Of a stretch of DNA of 64,000 bases, positions 33,055 to 44,571 are shown piece by piece (position 1 is the first letter of the stretch; each line of letters begins with the position of its first letter). The notes under the pieces were generated by a model that saw only the letters and a program-made list of their open reading frames with translations, was not told where the DNA came from and did no database searches. The stretch comes from Anaspis maculata (taxonomy: Eukaryota > Arthropoda > Insecta > Coleoptera > Scraptiidae), in contig OX421964.1 in assembly GCA_949128115.1 (NCBI GenBank), positions 3,286,001-3,350,000 of the forward strand, written 5' to 3'. Position numbers and translations under genes: made by a program.

Positions 33055-34963
33055 AATTTAGACTTCATTTCAGAAAACTGGACTTGACTGCGAAATCTAG
33101 ACCTAACCTCAAAATATTCTTCCACATCAGACTCAGAGCTACAGATTTTATCTGGAAAATTGGAACTGAAACTCAGAAGTTCCGAGTCCATTTTGGCAAT
33201 TCCGACTCTGTTTCGGAATCTATCGGGTTTACCAAAGAAATTGAGACTTGAACACGAAATTTTCTTCTATATCAAACTCAAATTTATTGATCTTAGAAAT
33301 TCAGTCTTGAACTCGAAAATTTTGAGTTTATCTCGGGAGTTTCGACTTTATTCTGAAATTTACCACTTCTATCTCGACAATTCTGACTCTAATTCGGATG
33401 CTCGGATACAGAAAACTCAACAATTCTGAGTCATTTCCGGAGTTCAGAATATATCTCAGAAAATCCGGCTTAGTCTCTGAATTGAACCTTGAAACTTGAA
33501 AATTCAGATGAACTCAGAGTTCCGCACCATCATATTAATTTCAGAATTCTTGATTTTTGTCGGAATAACAGACTCAACTCGGAAATTATTCCATCTCGAA
33601 AATTCCGACTTTGTTCAATTTACCACTTCTGCTTCGGAAATTCAGTCTTTATTTCAGATCTTTTGAGACCGTTTTCAGACTCCAAGGTTTATTTTTAAAA
33701 AATCTAACTTCATTTCGGAATTCAGCAGACTTGAAAGTCGAAAATTCAGATTTCAACTTGAAATTTTCCATCGTATCAAACTCACAATTCCTATCTTCAA
33801 TGGGAATTTCGAACTCAGATTAGGGAATTCTGAATTTAAATTGATGGAATTGAAATTTATTTCTATTCATAACTACCGGTTCCAAAAAGCTAAGAGCTTT
33901 TCATCATGGTGTTCACAGTGGAAGAAGAGGAAGGACTTTTAGTTTATTGTTGAACAAACACCTCTTCCAATGGATCAGTTCATTTTTTCAATTCTGAGTT
34001 CAAGTTGAGAATTACGACTTCATTTCGGAATTTACTTACTTTGACACTTTGAGACCTGGAAACTCTGACGAGCTGGAAATTTCCGACTGTTTCGTTTCGA
34101 GGTAGGTATTTCCGACTTGAGGAACTGAGACTTATATTCAAAAATATAACTTCTTAAACTGAGATTTGAGCTCAAGAATACTGATGTTACTTCGTAATCT
34201 CCGATTATTTCGAAGTGCAAACATTATTTCAGAACTTCTGACTTCACCGCATGACTAAACGGCTTGAAAAACCAGAATTTCCTAGTATGAGCCTGGATTT
34301 CTTCGATCAAGTGGCAAATAATTCGGGATTTGTTACAGGAGGAGATGGCGAGTTCAAGTTTGAATTTGCGGAATTTAGACTGAGTTATTTTAGAAAATCC
34401 AAATTGATCTCGGAATTCAGACTTGAGACTTGAGACTCGAAAATTCACACTAACTCGGATATTTGCCTCATATTAAGTTTAGAGATGGAGCCGGATCTGG
34501 ACCCGGTTCCGGTTATCCGGCAAATCCGGCCGTTCTTAGAAATCTTATCTTGAACACGAAAATCAGTTTTCAAACCGTAAAAACTTGGAATTTCCGGCTA
34601 ATTCTCGAAATTCTACTCCAAATCTTGGAAATTCTTGAGTTAATAATTATATTGGGGACTCTCCATTTTATTTTGGAATCGATTTAATCTTCAAAATCGT
34701 CAAGAATCGTACTTGGATATTCTGGATTAATCTTCGAAATTCAATTTATCCCAGAATATCGGACTTCGTCTCGGAATTGAGACAATTAATTCGAAATTCA
34801 GATCTAAACTCAGAATTTTCGATTTCCTCTCACAAAACTAAAATTCGTATATTCTGAACGGATCTCCGAAATCCAGATTTAATCTTGGAAAATAAGACTT
34901 TATCTCGGAACTCTAACTTGAAACTCAGAAATTCAGACTGAACTCGCAATTTATTCCTGCCGT
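33055..34963. repeat. AATTC-word degenerate repeat tract
   Basis: The sequence is a chain of words such as CGGAATTCAGACTTGA, AACTCGAAAATTC, CCGACTTCATTTCGGAATT and TCTCGGAATTGAGAC, about 12-15 bp apart, with no longer exact unit. Similar sequence lies at 26700-26895 and 37840-38280. A GC-rich inverted patch (GGATCTGGACCCGGTTCCGG..) sits at 34490-34530. The short frames inside are not credible genes. Confidence 0.7.
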
Positions 34964-36052
34964 AACAAATTCCGAACTTGCCTTGGCGTATGCAAAGGGT
35001 GACAACTTACAATCAAATAAAAATTCCATTCTCCCCTTTATAAGTTCGTCCGCTTCAATTATGAAACTCTTAGGTTTCCATAATGGTGTGGTTCTCATTA
35101 TGTAAGTTAATTTTGGAATGGCAAAAAAATTCCACAACAAATAATAGGCAACATGTTGTTTATCAAGCTGCTATAGTCTGTTGAACATCAACTTCGTCTG
35201 TTCCAGTTTATCTTGGAGAATTTGGTCGCGAGATCCCTAGGTGATTGGTGCTCCTATAGTAACTCTACGTCATCAACAATTTTGATTCCAGGAGAAAGTT
35301 TTTGAAATTGTCCAAGAACCAGATGATCCACCTCACCACAAATGTGTTCGCATTTCGAAGAATTGATCAACAATCCGATCTTCTTGAAATGTTCCACGAT
35401 GACCTCGAAATCAGAGAGAACTTTGTCTGGTTCATCGGGGATGGTTCCGTCATCCAAATAAAAAGTGATCAATTCGGAGGACAGCAGCTCAATGATGGGG
35501 TGAATCGATAAACAAAATAATACGGGTCCTGCCGGGTCTCCCTGTTAGCAACCAGAAGACGAAGGGATAGTCCAATCACTGTAGAACAGAAGTGAAAATT
35601 CGGAATAAGGTTGCCAGAAGAATGGATAAAGAAGTTGAGTGCATTCTTTTTACGCAGTGCAACATAGCGTCCCTGTGAACTGTATTGAATGCATTGACGA
35701 AATCAATTTTTGAAAGAACTTTTCCTGAACTATGATTATGATTCAAATATGTTCTTGTAGCATGAACTGCAGCTTCACATCCACCGCTTGTTGCAAAACT
35801 TAGTTGTTTCGGTCGAAGCATATTTCCAATAGTATCTTTGACTGAGTAACATCCCAACTTAGCAGTTAGACCAAGAGCTAGCAATGTTTTATTTACCTCA
35901 TAAGCAAAATGCGGTTTGACTTCAGGGGCATGTAGAGGATATGATGGGCTTCCATAAAATCTTTGTCTTATGAAAAACACCCCTTGCTTTCTCACAAGAC
36001 AAGCAAAGAAATGTGCCATTTGACAGCAGTATTCAACAGCGGATTTTCTGGA
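34964..36052 (-). pseudogene. Remnant of an unusual LINE-type reverse transcriptase
   Basis: Read on the minus strand, the order is HAPEVKPHFAYEVNKTLLAL, SGGCEAAVHATRTYL and KIDFVNAFNTVHRDAML (palm motif with the first aspartate). After a break come QGDPAGPVLFCLSIHP (about 35540) and TFYLDDGTIPDEPDKVLSDF (catalytic YLDD near 35460). Then SSKCEHIC and FFAIPKLTYIMRTTPLWKP (about 35100). YLDDG instead of YADD, and GGCEAAVHATR before the palm, set it apart from the jockey-like elements in this window. Stops and frameshifts break the frame. No endonuclease is visible; its class is uncertain. Confidence 0.7.
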
Positions 36053-36055
36053 GTT

Positions 36056-37745
36056 CTACAAGATTCTTTCAGTCGGCAGGTCTGTTTCAGGTTGTAGGTT
36101 TTTAAAGGAACTAGCTTTTTGCTCGTCGGATGATTCCTGCAGAACGGCTTTCGAGTTCGATATCCAGTTACACATGTTAAATCCGCCTGATCTGTGGATC
36201 TCTATAATTTCTCTTACACGACGACAAGCTTCTTCCTCGCTGTCTGTTGAATCCAGTAGATCATCCATGTATTCTTTGTTCATGATGGAGTTGCTGGCTT
36301 CTGGGTATCTCGATGCGAACTTTTTGGCATTCTCATTGACGACATACAAAGCAGTGGCAGGAGAACATGTCGGGCCAAAGGTCATCGCTTGCATGACGTA
36401 GACGTCGGGCTTTCGGCTCGCGTCTCCGTTCCGCCATAAAAATCGCTGGGAATCTTGGTCTTCTTGACGTATTCGGATTTGATGGAACATTTCCCGAATA
36501 TCGCCGACAATTGCGTTTTTTCTTTGTCTAAATTTCAGCAGGATGGCGGGTAGAGAAGTCAAGAAGTCTGGTCCGTTCAGTAAACCATCGTTGAATGAGA
36601 TGTCATGTTTTCCTTCAGCTGCAGCGTCGAATACCAGACGTAATTCAGCTGGTTTCTTGGGGTTTACTACGCCAAAGTGCGGTAGGTAATAGGTGCGATC
36701 TCGAACCTTTCTTGCTTCATCGTCAGTTAGTTTCGCAGCATTACCTTTTATGATGTATTCGTCGATTTTATTTTGGTGGTAGGTTGACTTGAATTACAGG
36801 TCCTTCTCCATCTTTCTTTTCATTCCCAGACGTCTGCTTAGCGCGTTTTCAAAGCTGTCGGGATACGAGAAATAATCCGACTTCCATCGCAACCCCGACT
36901 CGTACCTGTCACCAATCTTCTTTGTTGTTGTCTTCAGTATCTCTGAAGCTCGTTCATCATCCTTGGATTTGGGCTTGTCCATTCTTGTCCATGTCCATGA
37001 TGTCCACTCTTCTTGTCCATTATGCAGTTTATTTTATTGTGCATATCTACTGTGTTGACACAGTACTCTATCTTGTTGACTTGTGTAAGCAATTATTGTA
37101 TTGTGTTAAGCATGAATAAAATTTGATTTGATTTGTTGTAGCTCCGAAGGTGTCCGTTTCAATCACCTCGTTGACGAGATCGTGGATTTGGTTTGCGTCA
37201 TAACAAGTGAGAACGAATTCGTCGTCGAGTCTTCCGCGAAACTCTTTATTGCTACCATGCAGAGGCCAGCCAAGTCTTATTGTACTTGTACATATCAAGA
37301 CGGGCGAGCTTGGTGGGCCTTCCACAATCCTCCGGGGTAGAATCAACTCGCTTGTTATCTTGTCCAATCAATAACATCGGCTTGTCTCGGGCTACAGGTA
37401 GTGGTTGGTGAAAATTATCTAGGTGTGTCCATTTCTTCTTCAGTCGGTCGCTATCCACATTTTGTCTAGGTAAGTCGAGGTTCTTCATAGTACGGGCGTT
37501 ATTAACTTCGTATATTTCGTCTTCAAATAATCCTCCTCCAGCATGTTGAGAATGGTGCGACTTCGCCTTTCAGTCCTAGTCGGCTGGCGATGTTTTCGTC
37601 TAAAAGCGCCACGGTGGATCCGTCGTCCAGCATCGCGTATGTGTCAATATGCACGTTCGAGCTTCGTCTTGCAGCTGGCCTTGTTTCTTTGTCGGACATA
37701 TTAAGGTTTCGGCCACGATGTTTCGGCCGAGGTTTCGGCACCAAT
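36056..37745 (-). pseudogene. BEL/Pao retrotransposon fragment (protease to reverse transcriptase)
   Basis: From the minus-strand 5' side: an aspartic protease segment YAMLDDGSTVALLDENIASR (about 37640). The linker follows with PMLLIGQDNKRV, then KSKDDERASEILKTTTKK (36970) with RYESGLRWKSDY. The RT follows with VGDIREMFHQIRIRQEDQDS (36500), MTFGPTCSPATALYV (36390) and YMDDLLDSTDSEEEA (36270). This is the order found in BEL/Pao pol. Several frames are used, gag, RNase H and integrase are missing, and a short insertion sits at about 36975-37137. This is an old, incomplete copy unrelated in detail to the intact BEL at 43985-50495. Confidence 0.8.
36975..37137 (+). mobile_element. Short LINE 3'-tail insertion
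   Basis: Between the two halves of the BEL linker lies AT-rich sequence ending GAATAAAATTTGATTTGATTTG, with two tandem ATTTG units. LINE 3' ends often finish in such short tandem tails. A TGTCCATTCTTGTCCATGTCC-like repeat is at its start. No coding content is visible, so the family is unknown. Confidence 0.4.
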
Positions 37746-37839
37746 GTTAAAAATCTGTCTGTTTTCGTTTATATTTTATTTCTGTCAAATCCAAGTCCAA
37801 AATTAACAATGTAAATAATAATAACAAAGTCTAATCGTC

Positions 37840-38285
37840 GATTGTCCGTAACAGCCTTGGATTTTGGAAATTCAGATAAACTCAGAGTTTCGCCACGTAT
37901 CAATTTCAAAATTCTTGATTTTTTTGGTCGGAATATACATATATCAGACACAACTCGAAAATTATCAATTTATCTCTTAAATTCCGACTTTGTTTCGAAA
38001 TTTACCACTTCTGCTTTGGTAATTCAGACTTCATTTCGTATATTTTGAGGCTGTTCCCAGACTCCAACGTTTATCTTTAAAAATCATTTCGGAATTTAGC
38101 AGATTTGAAACTCGAAAATTAAGATTTCAACTCGAAACTTTCTACTTTATTCTACTGTATCAAACTCGGATATCCCGATTTTCTCTTGGAAATTCGAACC
38201 CAAACTAAGAAACTCTGAATTCAAATTGATGAAACTGGAAGTCGTAAGAACAATCTAGATGTAATTACTATACCCCATTCTCATT
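37840..38285. repeat. AATTC-word repeat, third block
   Basis: Words such as GGAAATTCAGATAAACTCAG, CGAAAATTATC and ATTTCGGAATTTAGC resemble those at 33055-34963. The blocks at 33525-33790 and 37860-38230 share the order TTCCGCACCA/TTCGCCACGT, TTTCAGAATTCTTGATTTTT, ATTTACCACTTCTG and GAGAC/GAGGCTGTT..CAGACTCCAA. They are therefore diverged duplicates, not just similar in composition. Confidence 0.65.
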
Positions 38286-39394
38286 CTTGCTCTCTTGATG
38301 TTGCCTGTTTTTTCAACTACAGCACAAAAAAACATGTTCTTCCTCTCAAAACAAAAAGGCGCAAGGTTCATGCTTTCTTTCTATTGACAAGAAAATTTGG
38401 TTAGCTTGATCTTTTTTGAAAAAACCCGACCGGTACCTATGTCAGATTCAGATTATGATTCTCAGAATCAGATTTATTCTCAACTAAATAATTAGGTTTT
38501 CTGTAATAGTAGTTCTAGCTGGGATATCCTAGGGCACGCCCGAGGACCTAGAGCCCAGTAAAATTATGATCCGTATCTAGGTTTTCAAGTATCATAGGTA
38601 CTCTACAAGAATGAAGAACCCAGAAACTGTCGAGAAATCTGCCGGTTTGAATAATCATAACATAGCATTTCTATAATGAATTTGAATTCTTAGTTTAGAA
38701 CCGTGCTGAGCCATGCATTTCTGTACAGATTCCGGGCAGGTTCTGAGCTTAAATCAGGAAGGACGTGTTTATGCATTTTGTAATTTCATTTACGGCCGCC
38801 CTGAGGCTCTCGCGTGCGCCGCAAATTTCGTTAAAATCTTACGAGTGTGCGCTCTCCGCTCGATTAAGGTAAAAGCAATTACCGGGCATACTTCTGGATT
38901 TAAAAAGTAAATATTTGCACGGATCCATGTTTGCACAACGGCTCGTTAGCACTATTAAGTTCGAGATGAAGGCGATATGAACGGCCGACGAGAGAGATAT
39001 AAGTTTTAAAAATAAATCTCCAAATTTTGCACGTTGTCGCTGGGATCAATTTTCCATTTTTCAAATTTGAGTCCGGGCATTTCGTTTTGAATTGAGCACA
39101 CGGAGCTGTCTCTGTCGAACACACAGCGCACATAAATTCATTAATAGTCGTATATAAGTAATAAAAAACGAAGGATGCGACGTTAATAATTGGCGGTGAT
39201 CGTGCTGCGAGATGGCGATGACTCAACAAGTCGTCGTAGTAAGAATTGACGATAAACGCCGTCGTCGTAATTAGCCACATCCACATCCGAAATTTGAGGA
39301 CGCTTCAATAGGTAGTTTGGTAGTTGTCTAGTGTTGGTTTTAATTGAATTGAGCTTTCTTTTGTTCGTATTGTTTCGTAAAGAACTGTTGGTAT
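38286..39394. other. Apparently unique non-coding sequence
   Basis: No repeat or long plausible frame is visible. The interval 38700-39300 is of balanced composition and contains several TAATTA/AATTA homeodomain-type cores (GGTAAAAGCAATTACC, GTAATTAGCC, TTAATAATTGG). That would suit a regulatory island, but nothing in the sequence proves it. Confidence 0.3.
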
Positions 39395-39780
39395 ACCCAG
39401 TGAGCACAGCATCGTTAATGAAACGTTTGAAACAGGTAGAAAACCAAACGTCGCAACTTTTAAAAAATAACGGTGAATATACAGCCGGATATTGCTCGTT
39501 TATACATTTTTGTCAACTTATTAAACGTTTATAAAACGCTTCAACTTCAACGTTTTCAAAACGTCTTTGAAACGCCGCCAAACCAATGGTGTTCGAAGAA
39601 CCTTGAACGTTTCTGCGGCATCAAATCAACGTCTCCGAAACGTGGGATCAAACTTTTGGGGACGCCGGAGTAAATACGGAAATTCAACTTTCAAACCATG
39701 ATGTTTATTCAACGTATTATATTGGTTGCCAGTCCAACCTGGAAAAAACGTTGAAATGCAAACTTCAAACGTTTATACAG
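39395..39780. repeat. AACGTTT-rich element
   Basis: AACGTTT or its complement AAACGTT occurs many times in under 400 bp (for example GAAACGTTTGAAACAGG, TTAAACGTTTATAAAACGC, CAACGTTTTCAAAACGTC, AAACTTCAAACGTTTATAC). It ends at TATACAGGGTGGCCCAACG, a phrase often seen at ends of dispersed insect elements. No frame of interest is visible. Confidence 0.5.
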
Positions 39781-39889
39781 GGTGGCCCAACGAAAACACA
39801 ACAGAGGGGTTATCGGGCATTTCACCACATTTTTTGAAAAAAGATCGAACAGTTCGATTTTTACATCAAGGGGGACATCTAAAACATGC

Positions 39890-40010
39890 ATTGGCGAATT
39901 TCCGTCTTCAGCCACCTCACCCCCATCCACTCCAACTTCGAAGTTTCAAATGACACCACCCACCTTGCGATACATCAAATTGACGAGAATTGAATTCTCT
40001 TTCTTATGAG
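39890..40010 (-). repeat. Single dispersed copy of the satellite unit
   Basis: On the minus strand this reads like the 1-3385 unit: AGAGAATTCAATTCTCGTC, TTTGATGTATCGCAAGGTGG, TCATTTGAAACTTCGAAGTTGG, AGTGGATGGGGGTGAGG. Like the foldback copies, it has CGCAAGGTGGGTGG where the array mostly has CACAAAGTAG, so it is closer to the dispersed form. Confidence 0.65.
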
Positions 40011-42400
40011 ATCTGGCTCGTCTTTTATTGTAACCTTTTTACAGCATCTTTGGGGCTCTGCTCCACAGCTCTTTGAAAGAGCGATTCAATATTCTTCAGA
40101 ATAAAATCTTTTAGACCGTCTAGAATATCGCTTATTCTATCTACAACCTTTGGCAACCTCGACCTCGAATCGTATGAGATCTTACGTTGTTTGGCAATAT
40201 TGCGATATTATTTTCCAAGCTATCCTTATACGATAATTTGTGATGTAGCTGCAAAATGATTTGGATGTAGTATCTCTTTTCTGGCAGCTGGTGGTAGCTC
40301 TCCTCTAACTACGACAGTATAGAGATCTTCTCGAATGTTTCTTCCTTCTACCTACGACTTTTGGTGATCTTGCTCCACTAATCTTGTGAATTCTCCTCTG
40401 ATATTGTAATCTCCCAACCCACCCGTTGGGTCGTTTGGCCGATCGTGTTTGTCTAGTATTGTTTGTTAGAACTTTCGTTATGTTGTAGTGACTTAAGGTA
40501 GTACAGGTAAGTGAAGGCTTGGAAATAAAACGCAGAGACTTCAAAATCAACAAAAAACAATTTTATTCCAAAGACAAATATATCGACTCATGTGCAATCA
40601 TGCAATATCAATTCAATTACCCCACCCTCCCACTATTTGAAATGCAGTGTGTAAGCCACTGATGCAGAGAGAACAAGAGAAAGACGAGAGAGAGTATCGC
40701 TCTCGCTAGAACAGATCATATTAGTTCCAGTAACCTAGATTGTTGAGGAACCTGTATAGCGGAAACTAAACGGCAGAACCAAAGTGTGAGCATCGCCTAT
40801 ACATCACTTGGCGCGAAGGGCAAGAAGAGGGAGACAAACGTTCATTAGTAAGTTCTGCGGTGACCTAAATTGACGAGGGATCTAAAGAGGGAATAGAGGC
40901 GAGTTTGGCTAAGCACAGGTTCTCTTGAACAGGCTCCTGCTGCCGAAAGAAGAAAAGAGAACAGTGTTGCATATGCGGATGTCTTTCAATGGTACCATAA
41001 TAAAACATGACAATAAAATATCAAGAATAAACCCAATAAACATGGTCAATGAAATCATCATCAATTATTTATCATAATAAATACCACAACATGACTCGAT
41101 GTAAATCAACAATATCAAAAACCAGGTCTCAACAGTTGAAGACGTATATTATTTCATCAGATAACAAAGTAAGGAAAGATATTTTCTTTCACAAGATAAC
41201 CTTCTCTTACAAGACACGACAGCAAGTAAAAATATCCGTTGTGCCAGATATCTTTGTCTCACAGGACTCAGGCATGAATATAGAAGACAGTCGATCAGTG
41301 CAATATGTATCATAGTAAACAAAAGTATGAAGGAATCATTAAAGCGATTCAACTCGACTGAGAAGAATACCACAACCATGCCCATCAAGTATGACAGCAT
41401 ACCTCGTAGCTCTCAAAACCACGTCACCCGTTCTACAGGTCAAGGCTTTGTTGTCTCGCCAGACCCTGGGTCTCGGAGTAGTTCGGCCGCAGGTCATCTG
41501 GAAATCTTGTGGCGACATCGTTCTACTCTTTCGTCTCTCTCAAGCTCCCAATAACAGTGACCCAAAAGCTACGTGTATTCCCTTTACTCCCCTGAATGTG
41601 ATTATCCCGTTGATTGTTACAATTAATAATGTCTAGCTGACAGGAAACAAAACAACTGAATCACTTATCTTCGAGCATTCTGAAGGCACGGCAGCTATAC
41701 TCGGGAAGTCGCCAACATCGGAAGAGACTTGAATCTTCTCTTTTCTATGATCTAGAGCAGGAAATTCAGTTTTTCTTGTGTTTTTCTCTTAGACATCTGC
41801 CGTCATTTTCTACACTTTTTCCACTTCCCTTACTTGACGACGGCATCTCCCTTTTCAGGTGTATCACCAAAGCTCACAATGTTTTACGTTTACCCTTTAT
41901 AGGCTGAAGAGCCGGTCGATTTCAATATTTCTTGTAACTATTGTTGTGGTATCTTCGGCACCCCTTGCTTCACGATGGCCCAAAATATCGCATCAAGATC
42001 TTCCAGAAAATTGCCACGTTCAGCTCAGTACCTCTAGTAACCTTGCTTCACGAATTCCATGAGAACTTGCTCAACGTTTTTTAGAAGTATCGGTGTGAAT
42101 TCTTTGAGATCATTGCTGTGCAAGTCTTTAGTACTCCTTATTATCGTTTCAAGGTCTTCCTCAAGTATAGTTCCATTCTACGTATGTCTTCTGAATTCCA
42201 TTGTATTAATCCTCTGAAATCTTGCTTGACTTCCTTCAGGAATTTCGCTGTGATAACCTTTGAGGCTATTGCTGGATAATCCTTCTCATATTGCTCCAAA
42301 ATCTTTCACGATTACGCTTCGTTCTTACTGATACTTGAGCAGTTTTACTGTGGTCATTCTTCATGAAGTCTGTATAATCCCACTCTTTGTAAATTTAACA
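40011..42400. other. Unrecognised AT-rich sequence with degenerate ATATCGCT/AAGATCTTC words
   Basis: At 40060-40270 and 41980-42360 the sequence repeats words like AATATCGCTT, TCAAGATCTTC and TTTGAGGCTATTGCTG. Similar words follow the LINE at 54107-54235. The middle (40500-41650) has no recognisable protein in either strand, though its composition and polyadenylation-like ends are reminiscent of retrotransposon LTR or leader sequence. Confidence 0.35.
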
Positions 42401-42622
42401 GGGGTGGTGCGCCTTTCGGCTTATTAATACGAGTGACTTCGAGACGACGTTTATTTTTGTTCTTTAGGATCGTACATGAAATTGTTATTATTTTTCTTGA
42501 TGTTCAATTGTTCTTCCTTTTGTTCCGCCTGCCTTGACGACACAGGTGAACAATCTACGGTGACGCGACAAGTGAGCTATAGTTTACTGTTCAGGGCCTG
42601 CCCATCCATTTCTCCACCCCGG
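42400..42622 (-). repeat. Possible LTR start and polypurine tract of the BEL remnant
   Basis: On the minus strand, downstream of the integrase tail ending at 42771, CCGGGGTGGAGAAA (42609-42622) is purine-rich and is followed by TGGATGGGCAGGCCC, as a polypurine tract and LTR start would be. An AATAAACGTCG signal lies further on, near 42450. The far end of the LTR and a target duplication were not found. Confidence 0.25.
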
Positions 42623-42770
42623 TGTAAATTCTGGTAATTTGCACCTCTCTTTGCTTTATACTTGTAACGTTCTTCTTCACCATCCATCTGATTTCGCTCC
42701 ACCCCGTCTCGACTTCCACAAGTAATGAATGATAAATTCAACAAGAACTTGATAATTGTTGATTTCCAAC

Positions 42771-43141
42771 TTATATGTCTAATTTCGCCAGCTTAGATAC
42801 AGATCTTCTGTACGTTCCGGAAGAGGTCTTCACGTCTGCCACCCGAACTATACCATCAGCTCGTCCTGGATAGACTGCCACCACTCTTCCTTTGATCCAC
42901 CTGTTTCTTGCCAGCTCCGAATCCACTATGATTACAATATCTTCTATCTTGATCTCTCGCTCCTCTCTCCGCTCGAACCATCTGGTTTTTCTGGTCAACG
43001 TTGGCAAGTACTCTCTCACCCATCTTTTCCAGAAACTGTCCACTAACTCCTTTCCTAGTTTCTATCTCCTCCCTTTGATGATGTCTTCCTCGCTTATTAC
43101 GTTGCGGGGTTGTAAAATTCCAATTCTCCCTAATATAAAAT
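42771..43141 (-). pseudogene. BEL/Pao integrase C-terminal fragment
   Basis: The minus strand reads HFILGRIGILQPRNVISEED, then after a frame break or stop DSFWKRWVREYLPTL, TRKTRWFERREER, IVIIVDSELARNRWIKGRVV and TSSGTYRRSVSKLAKLDI. The H-x-x-G, FWKRW-x-REYLP and W-x-x-GRV order is that of the domain (DUF5641) at the end of BEL/Pao integrases. The fragment stops abruptly at about 43141, where the plus-strand LINE begins. It differs from the intact BEL nearby (FWRRWHREVL), so it is another family. Confidence 0.75.
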
Positions 43142-43984
43142 GGTTCGGTGTAACTCGATTTGTGGCGCTGACTTCTTCGTAATACCCATGAAAAGAGGCC
43201 AAATCCTGGAGACCAAAATCCAAGTGCTAGATGTAGACAAATATAAACTTGTCATCGACGACCTGACAAACAGAGAAAAAAAGTTCTACACCTATCAGCT
43301 GAAGAGCCAACGTCCATACACCGTTATACTGAAGGGAATCGACGCATGGGTGACCACCGAGGATGTAGCCCACGCGCTGAAGGAAAAAAAATTTGCAGTA
43401 CGAAATGTAGTCAACGTCTTAAATCGGATGAAAGAACCACAACCAATATTCAGGATTGATCTAGAACCAACGTCCAAAAAAGCAGGCGAGAAACACCCCA
43501 TATTTGATCTGCAATATCTGATGTACAGAAAAGTCAATGTAGAGGAGCCCTACAAAAGAAAGGAACCAACACAATGCTTCAACTGTCAAGAATACGGTCA
43601 CACAAAAAAATACTGTTCCCTTATCACCATTTGTGTAATCTGTGGTGATGTACATCAAGCGGCAGATTGTAAAATACCAAAAGAAGACACAGCATCCAAA
43701 CTCTGCAGCAACTGCGGCGGCAACCACACTGCAAATTACAGGGGTTGCCCGGTGTACGTGGCTCAGAAGAGGAGTATGAATCCACATCCGAAACCTCACA
43801 CCGGATATGCGAATAACCAGCAAGAACGAAAACCGATTCCACCAGAACGTTTTGCAAATATCCAGCCAGGAATCAGCTACGCCAAGAAAACGCAAGAAAA
43901 CATCAGCCCCACAGTAACACCAATACCAAGCTCAACTTTAGGTAAACAGGTTGACATAAACGAAATGTTTTTTAATATGATGAG
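43140..43984 (+). pseudogene. LINE ORF1 (gag-like), first part before the BEL insertion
   Basis: The ATG at 43140 straddles the junction with the BEL remnant and is probably fortuitous; the family's true N-terminus is missing. Residues about 60-135 (YTVILKGIDAWVTTEDVAHA.. to IFDLQYLMYRKV) match the domain that precedes the knuckles in jockey-type Gag (PRE_C2HC). Three CCHC-type knuckles follow: CFNCQEYGHTKKYC (146-159), CVICGDVHQAADC (165-177) and CSNCGGNHTANYRGC (189-203). The methionine-rich end (DINEMFFNMM) is cut at 43984. The same frame resumes at 50501 and stays open to TAG at 50598-50600, so the BEL is the only break. Its role would be binding element RNA. Confidence 0.75.
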
Positions 43985-44241
43985 TGTGGGGGTTCAACCA
44001 TCCGGTTCGGGTTAATCAAACCCTTCGATTGGTATAGTAACAACTGAATAAGAATTTATTAGCAGAAGGGCACATCTTGCCTGGTGAGTGGTTATCTTTC
44101 GTCTGCGGTGCACAGCACACACAAAACATTGCGAATACAATAAGATCCCGTGAGGGGTTCGCCCAAGCTACCTGGAAGGGCAGTGGGGGTGCTCAGCTCA
44201 TATTATACAATCTACTTAGATAAGGACATATGCACTTAACA
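43985..44241 (-). repeat. 3' LTR of the BEL/Pao element
   Basis: 257 bp, reading TGTTAAGTGCATATG at its minus-strand start and ending GAACCCCCACA. It matches the right LTR at all but one base. It contains the AATAAATTC motif (minus strand, near 44050) that could serve in polyadenylation. Confidence 0.93.
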
Positions 44242-44571
44242 TGCTCCCACCTTTGACGGAATGTCAATATTGAACTTAAAATACTTATGTAGGTATAAAT
44301 AACACTTCGGTAATCAATTATTGTAAATGCAACAGAGTATATCTTAGTATTATTTAGAAACAGGGGAAAATATCGAAAGTAGTAATAAATCAAACAGTTA
44401 CAGTGATATGGTAATTAAATATGAACAAGAATAAAGGTAATCATATCAAAAATATAATAAACGAAAATATTTGTGAATCTTCAGTTTAGAAAAGCGCGGA
44501 TTAAGTTTTACACTTTAGCACTTTGATACTTTGTCAGTCCTTTGTCACCACTTGATCACGGTAGCACTCAA
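44242..44571 (-). other. BEL 3' untranslated region with polypurine tract
   Basis: These 330 bp separate the polyprotein stop from the 3' LTR. On the minus strand AAAGGTGGGAG (44244-44255) directly precedes the LTR and is the likely primer for plus-strand DNA synthesis. The remainder is AT-rich with no frame of interest. Confidence 0.75.

Noticed and set aside
40496..40515. CAG-GTAAGT as another recursive splice site
   Set aside because: The sequence before the CAG at 40509 is purine-rich, without a pyrimidine tract.
43461..43895. 144-codon minus-strand frame
   Set aside because: Antisense shadow of the LINE ORF1 zinc knuckles.
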